Of a stretch of DNA of 6,282 bases, positions 5,058 to 6,282 are shown piece after piece. A program made the position numbers and the translations under genes. The number at the start of each line of letters is the position of its first letter. Position 1 is the stretch's first letter. The notes under the pieces were generated by a model that did no database searches, was not told the DNA's origin, and saw only the letters and a program-made list of their open reading frames with translations. Source of the DNA: Clostridia bacterium (GTDB lineage: Bacteria > Bacillota_A > Clostridia > Oscillospirales > CAG-382). The stretch is taken from positions 1 through 6,282 of the forward strand of contig JAGAAM010000122.1 of NCBI GenBank assembly GCA_017615235.1, given 5' to 3'.

Positions 5058-6282
5058 ATGAAAAAATACATTCTGGCGCTCGACGAAGGCACCACGAGCG
5101 CAAGGGCGATACTTTTCGACAAAAAAGCGAGAGTCATAAGCGTTTCACAGCACGAATTCACCCAGATCTATCCCCAGCCGGGCTGGGTCGAGCACGATCC
5201 GATGGAGATCTACGCCAACCAGTACGCGGCGATGACCGAGTGTATCGCGAAAAGCGGGATCGATCCCAACGAGATCGCCGGGATAGGCATTACCAACCAG
5301 CGCGAGACGACCGTAGTATGGAACAAGACAACGGGAAAACCGGTCTGCAACGCCATCGTCTGGCAATGCCGCAGGACTTCGGACATCTGCGAAAAACTGA
5401 TAAAAGACGGGTATTCGGACGTTATTCGCAAAAAGACCGGGCTTCGCGTCGACGCCTATTTCAGCGGCACGAAGATAAAATGGATACTCGACAAATATCC
5501 GGCGGCAAGACCTTTGGCTGAAAAAGGCGAAGTCGTGTTCGGCACTATCGACACCTGGCTTCTTTGGAAGCTGACCGACGGGAAGATCCACGCAACCGAC
5601 AGGACGAACGCCTCCCGCACGATGCTTTACAACCTTTACACCGGCGACTGGGACGACGAGCTGCTGAAGATACTCGGCGTTCCGCGCGCGATGATGCCCG
5701 AAATAAAAAGCAGCGGCGAACTTTACGCCTCCGTGAACATCATGGGAGCGGTAATTCCGGTCTGCGGCATCGCGGGAGACCAGCAGGCGGCGCTTTTCGG
5801 GCAGGCGTGCTTCGGGCCCGGCGAGGCGAAGACGACCTACGGCACCGGATGTTTCCTGCTCGCTCATACCGGCAATACCCCTATCGAGAGCAAAAACGGA
5901 CTTCTCACCACCGTCGCCGCCACGGAAGCCGGGAAGAAATGCGAATTTGCGCTTGAAGGCAGCGTTTTCGCCGGAGGCGCGGTGGTTCAATGGCTCCGCG
6001 ACGAGCTTCATTTCATTCACGAATCGGTCGACAGCGAGTATTTTGCAAGAAAAGCCGGGAACTCCGGCGGAGTTTATTTCGTACCGGCGTTTTCGGGGCT
6101 CGGAGCGCCGTACTGGGATATGCGCGCACGCGGGACCATCGTCGGGATAACGCGCGGCACCGGCAGGGAGCAGATGATAAGGGCGGCGCTTGAAGCCATC
6201 GCTTACCAGACCGAAGACCTGCTTGCCGCGATGGCGGCCGACAGCGGCGAGAGCATAAAGCAGTTACGCGTCGACGGCGGCG
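5058..6282 (+). CDS. glpK: Glycerol kinase, first 408 residues (runs off the window)
   Basis: Cytosolic FGGY-family kinase that phosphorylates glycerol to sn-glycerol 3-phosphate with ATP, the first step of glycerol use. Visible motifs: LDEGTTSAR (8-16, phosphate-binding), PGWVEHDP (41-48), GITNQRETT (77-85, with the glycerol-contacting R82 and E83), W103 in VWQCRRT, Y134 in [21 protein letters not shown] (161-173), [12 protein letters not shown] (178-189), the catalytic base D241 in [21 protein letters not shown] (259-268) and [13 protein letters not shown] (342-354). The family is about 500 residues, so roughly 90 are beyond the edge; no frameshift is seen. The usual LDQGTT is LDEGTT here, a known variant. 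The loop that carries the PTS-phosphorylated histidine in enterococcal and Bacillus enzymes is shortened and has no histidine. It has its own promoter, divergent from the c-di-GMP gene; any glpF or glpD partner would lie beyond the window. Confidence 0.96.
   Translation, partial: MKKYILALDEGTTSARAILFDKKARVISVSQHEFTQIYPQPGWVEHDPMEIYANQYAAMTECIAKSGIDPNEIAGIGITNQRETTVVWNKTTGKPVCNAIVWQCRRTSDICEKLIKDGYSDVIRKKTGLRVDAYFSGTKIKWILDKYPAARPLAEKGEVVFGTIDTWLLWKLTDGKIHATDRTNASRTMLYNLYTGDWDDELLKILGVPRAMMPEIKSSGELYASVNIMGAVIPVCGIAGDQQAALFGQACFGPGEAKTTYGTGCFLLAHTGNTPIESKNGLLTTVAATEAGKKCEFALEGSVFAGGAVVQWLRDELHFIHESVDSEYFARKAGNSGGVYFVPAFSGLGAPYWDMRARGTIVGITRGTGREQMIRAALEAIAYQTEDLLAAMAADSGESIKQLRVDGG

Noticed and set aside
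4891..5103. A small minus-strand open frame across the glpK promoter and start
   Set aside because: It overlaps the promoter and start of glpK and the upstream promoter of the c-di-GMP gene, has no ribosome site, and its peptide is unlike any family I know.
5145..6020. A 291-codon open frame on the minus strand opposite glpK
   Set aside because: The plus strand encodes a complete run of glycerol kinase motifs; the antisense frame has no recognisable domain or start signal.

Overview
The window looks like chromosomal DNA of a Bacillota bacterium, probably an uncultured gut-type clostridium. Three things point that way: the AWGEP-type N-terminus of an MBOAT acyltransferase, a very long cytosolic PAS/GGDEF/EAL protein of a style common in Lachnospiraceae and Oscillospiraceae relatives, and consensus-like sigma-A promoters in AT-rich gaps between moderately GC-rich genes. 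No mobile element, RNA gene or CRISPR array is seen.

Layout: (1) 1-137, minus strand: the first 45 codons of an MBOAT-family membrane O-acyltransferase, cut by the window edge. (2) 138-455: intergenic DNA holding the promoter of that gene, an unusual array of 9-bp half-sites around it, and a cluster of hairpins that probably ends transcription of the next gene. (3) 456-4796, minus strand: one 1446-residue cyclic-di-GMP signalling protein. Its order is PAS-like, degenerate GGDEF, intact EAL, PAS-like, four tandem PAS-like repeats, intact GGDEF. Its best start is a GTG at 4796 behind a perfect AGGAGG. (4) 4797-5057: a divergent intergenic region with a promoter facing each way and two small palindromes. 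(5) 5058-6282, plus strand: glpK, glycerol kinase, the first 408 codons, cut by the window edge.

How they may work together: the large protein carries both a probable c-di-GMP phosphodiesterase (EAL) and a probable diguanylate cyclase (C-terminal GGDEF), separated by an array of sensory repeats, so it may switch between breaking and making the messenger. MBOAT proteins of the AlgI type often acetylate exopolysaccharides, a common c-di-GMP output, but here the two genes are separated by terminator-like hairpins and a promoter, so a functional link is only a guess. glpK starts a separate, divergent unit for glycerol use. The large protein and the half-site array are the points most worth following up.
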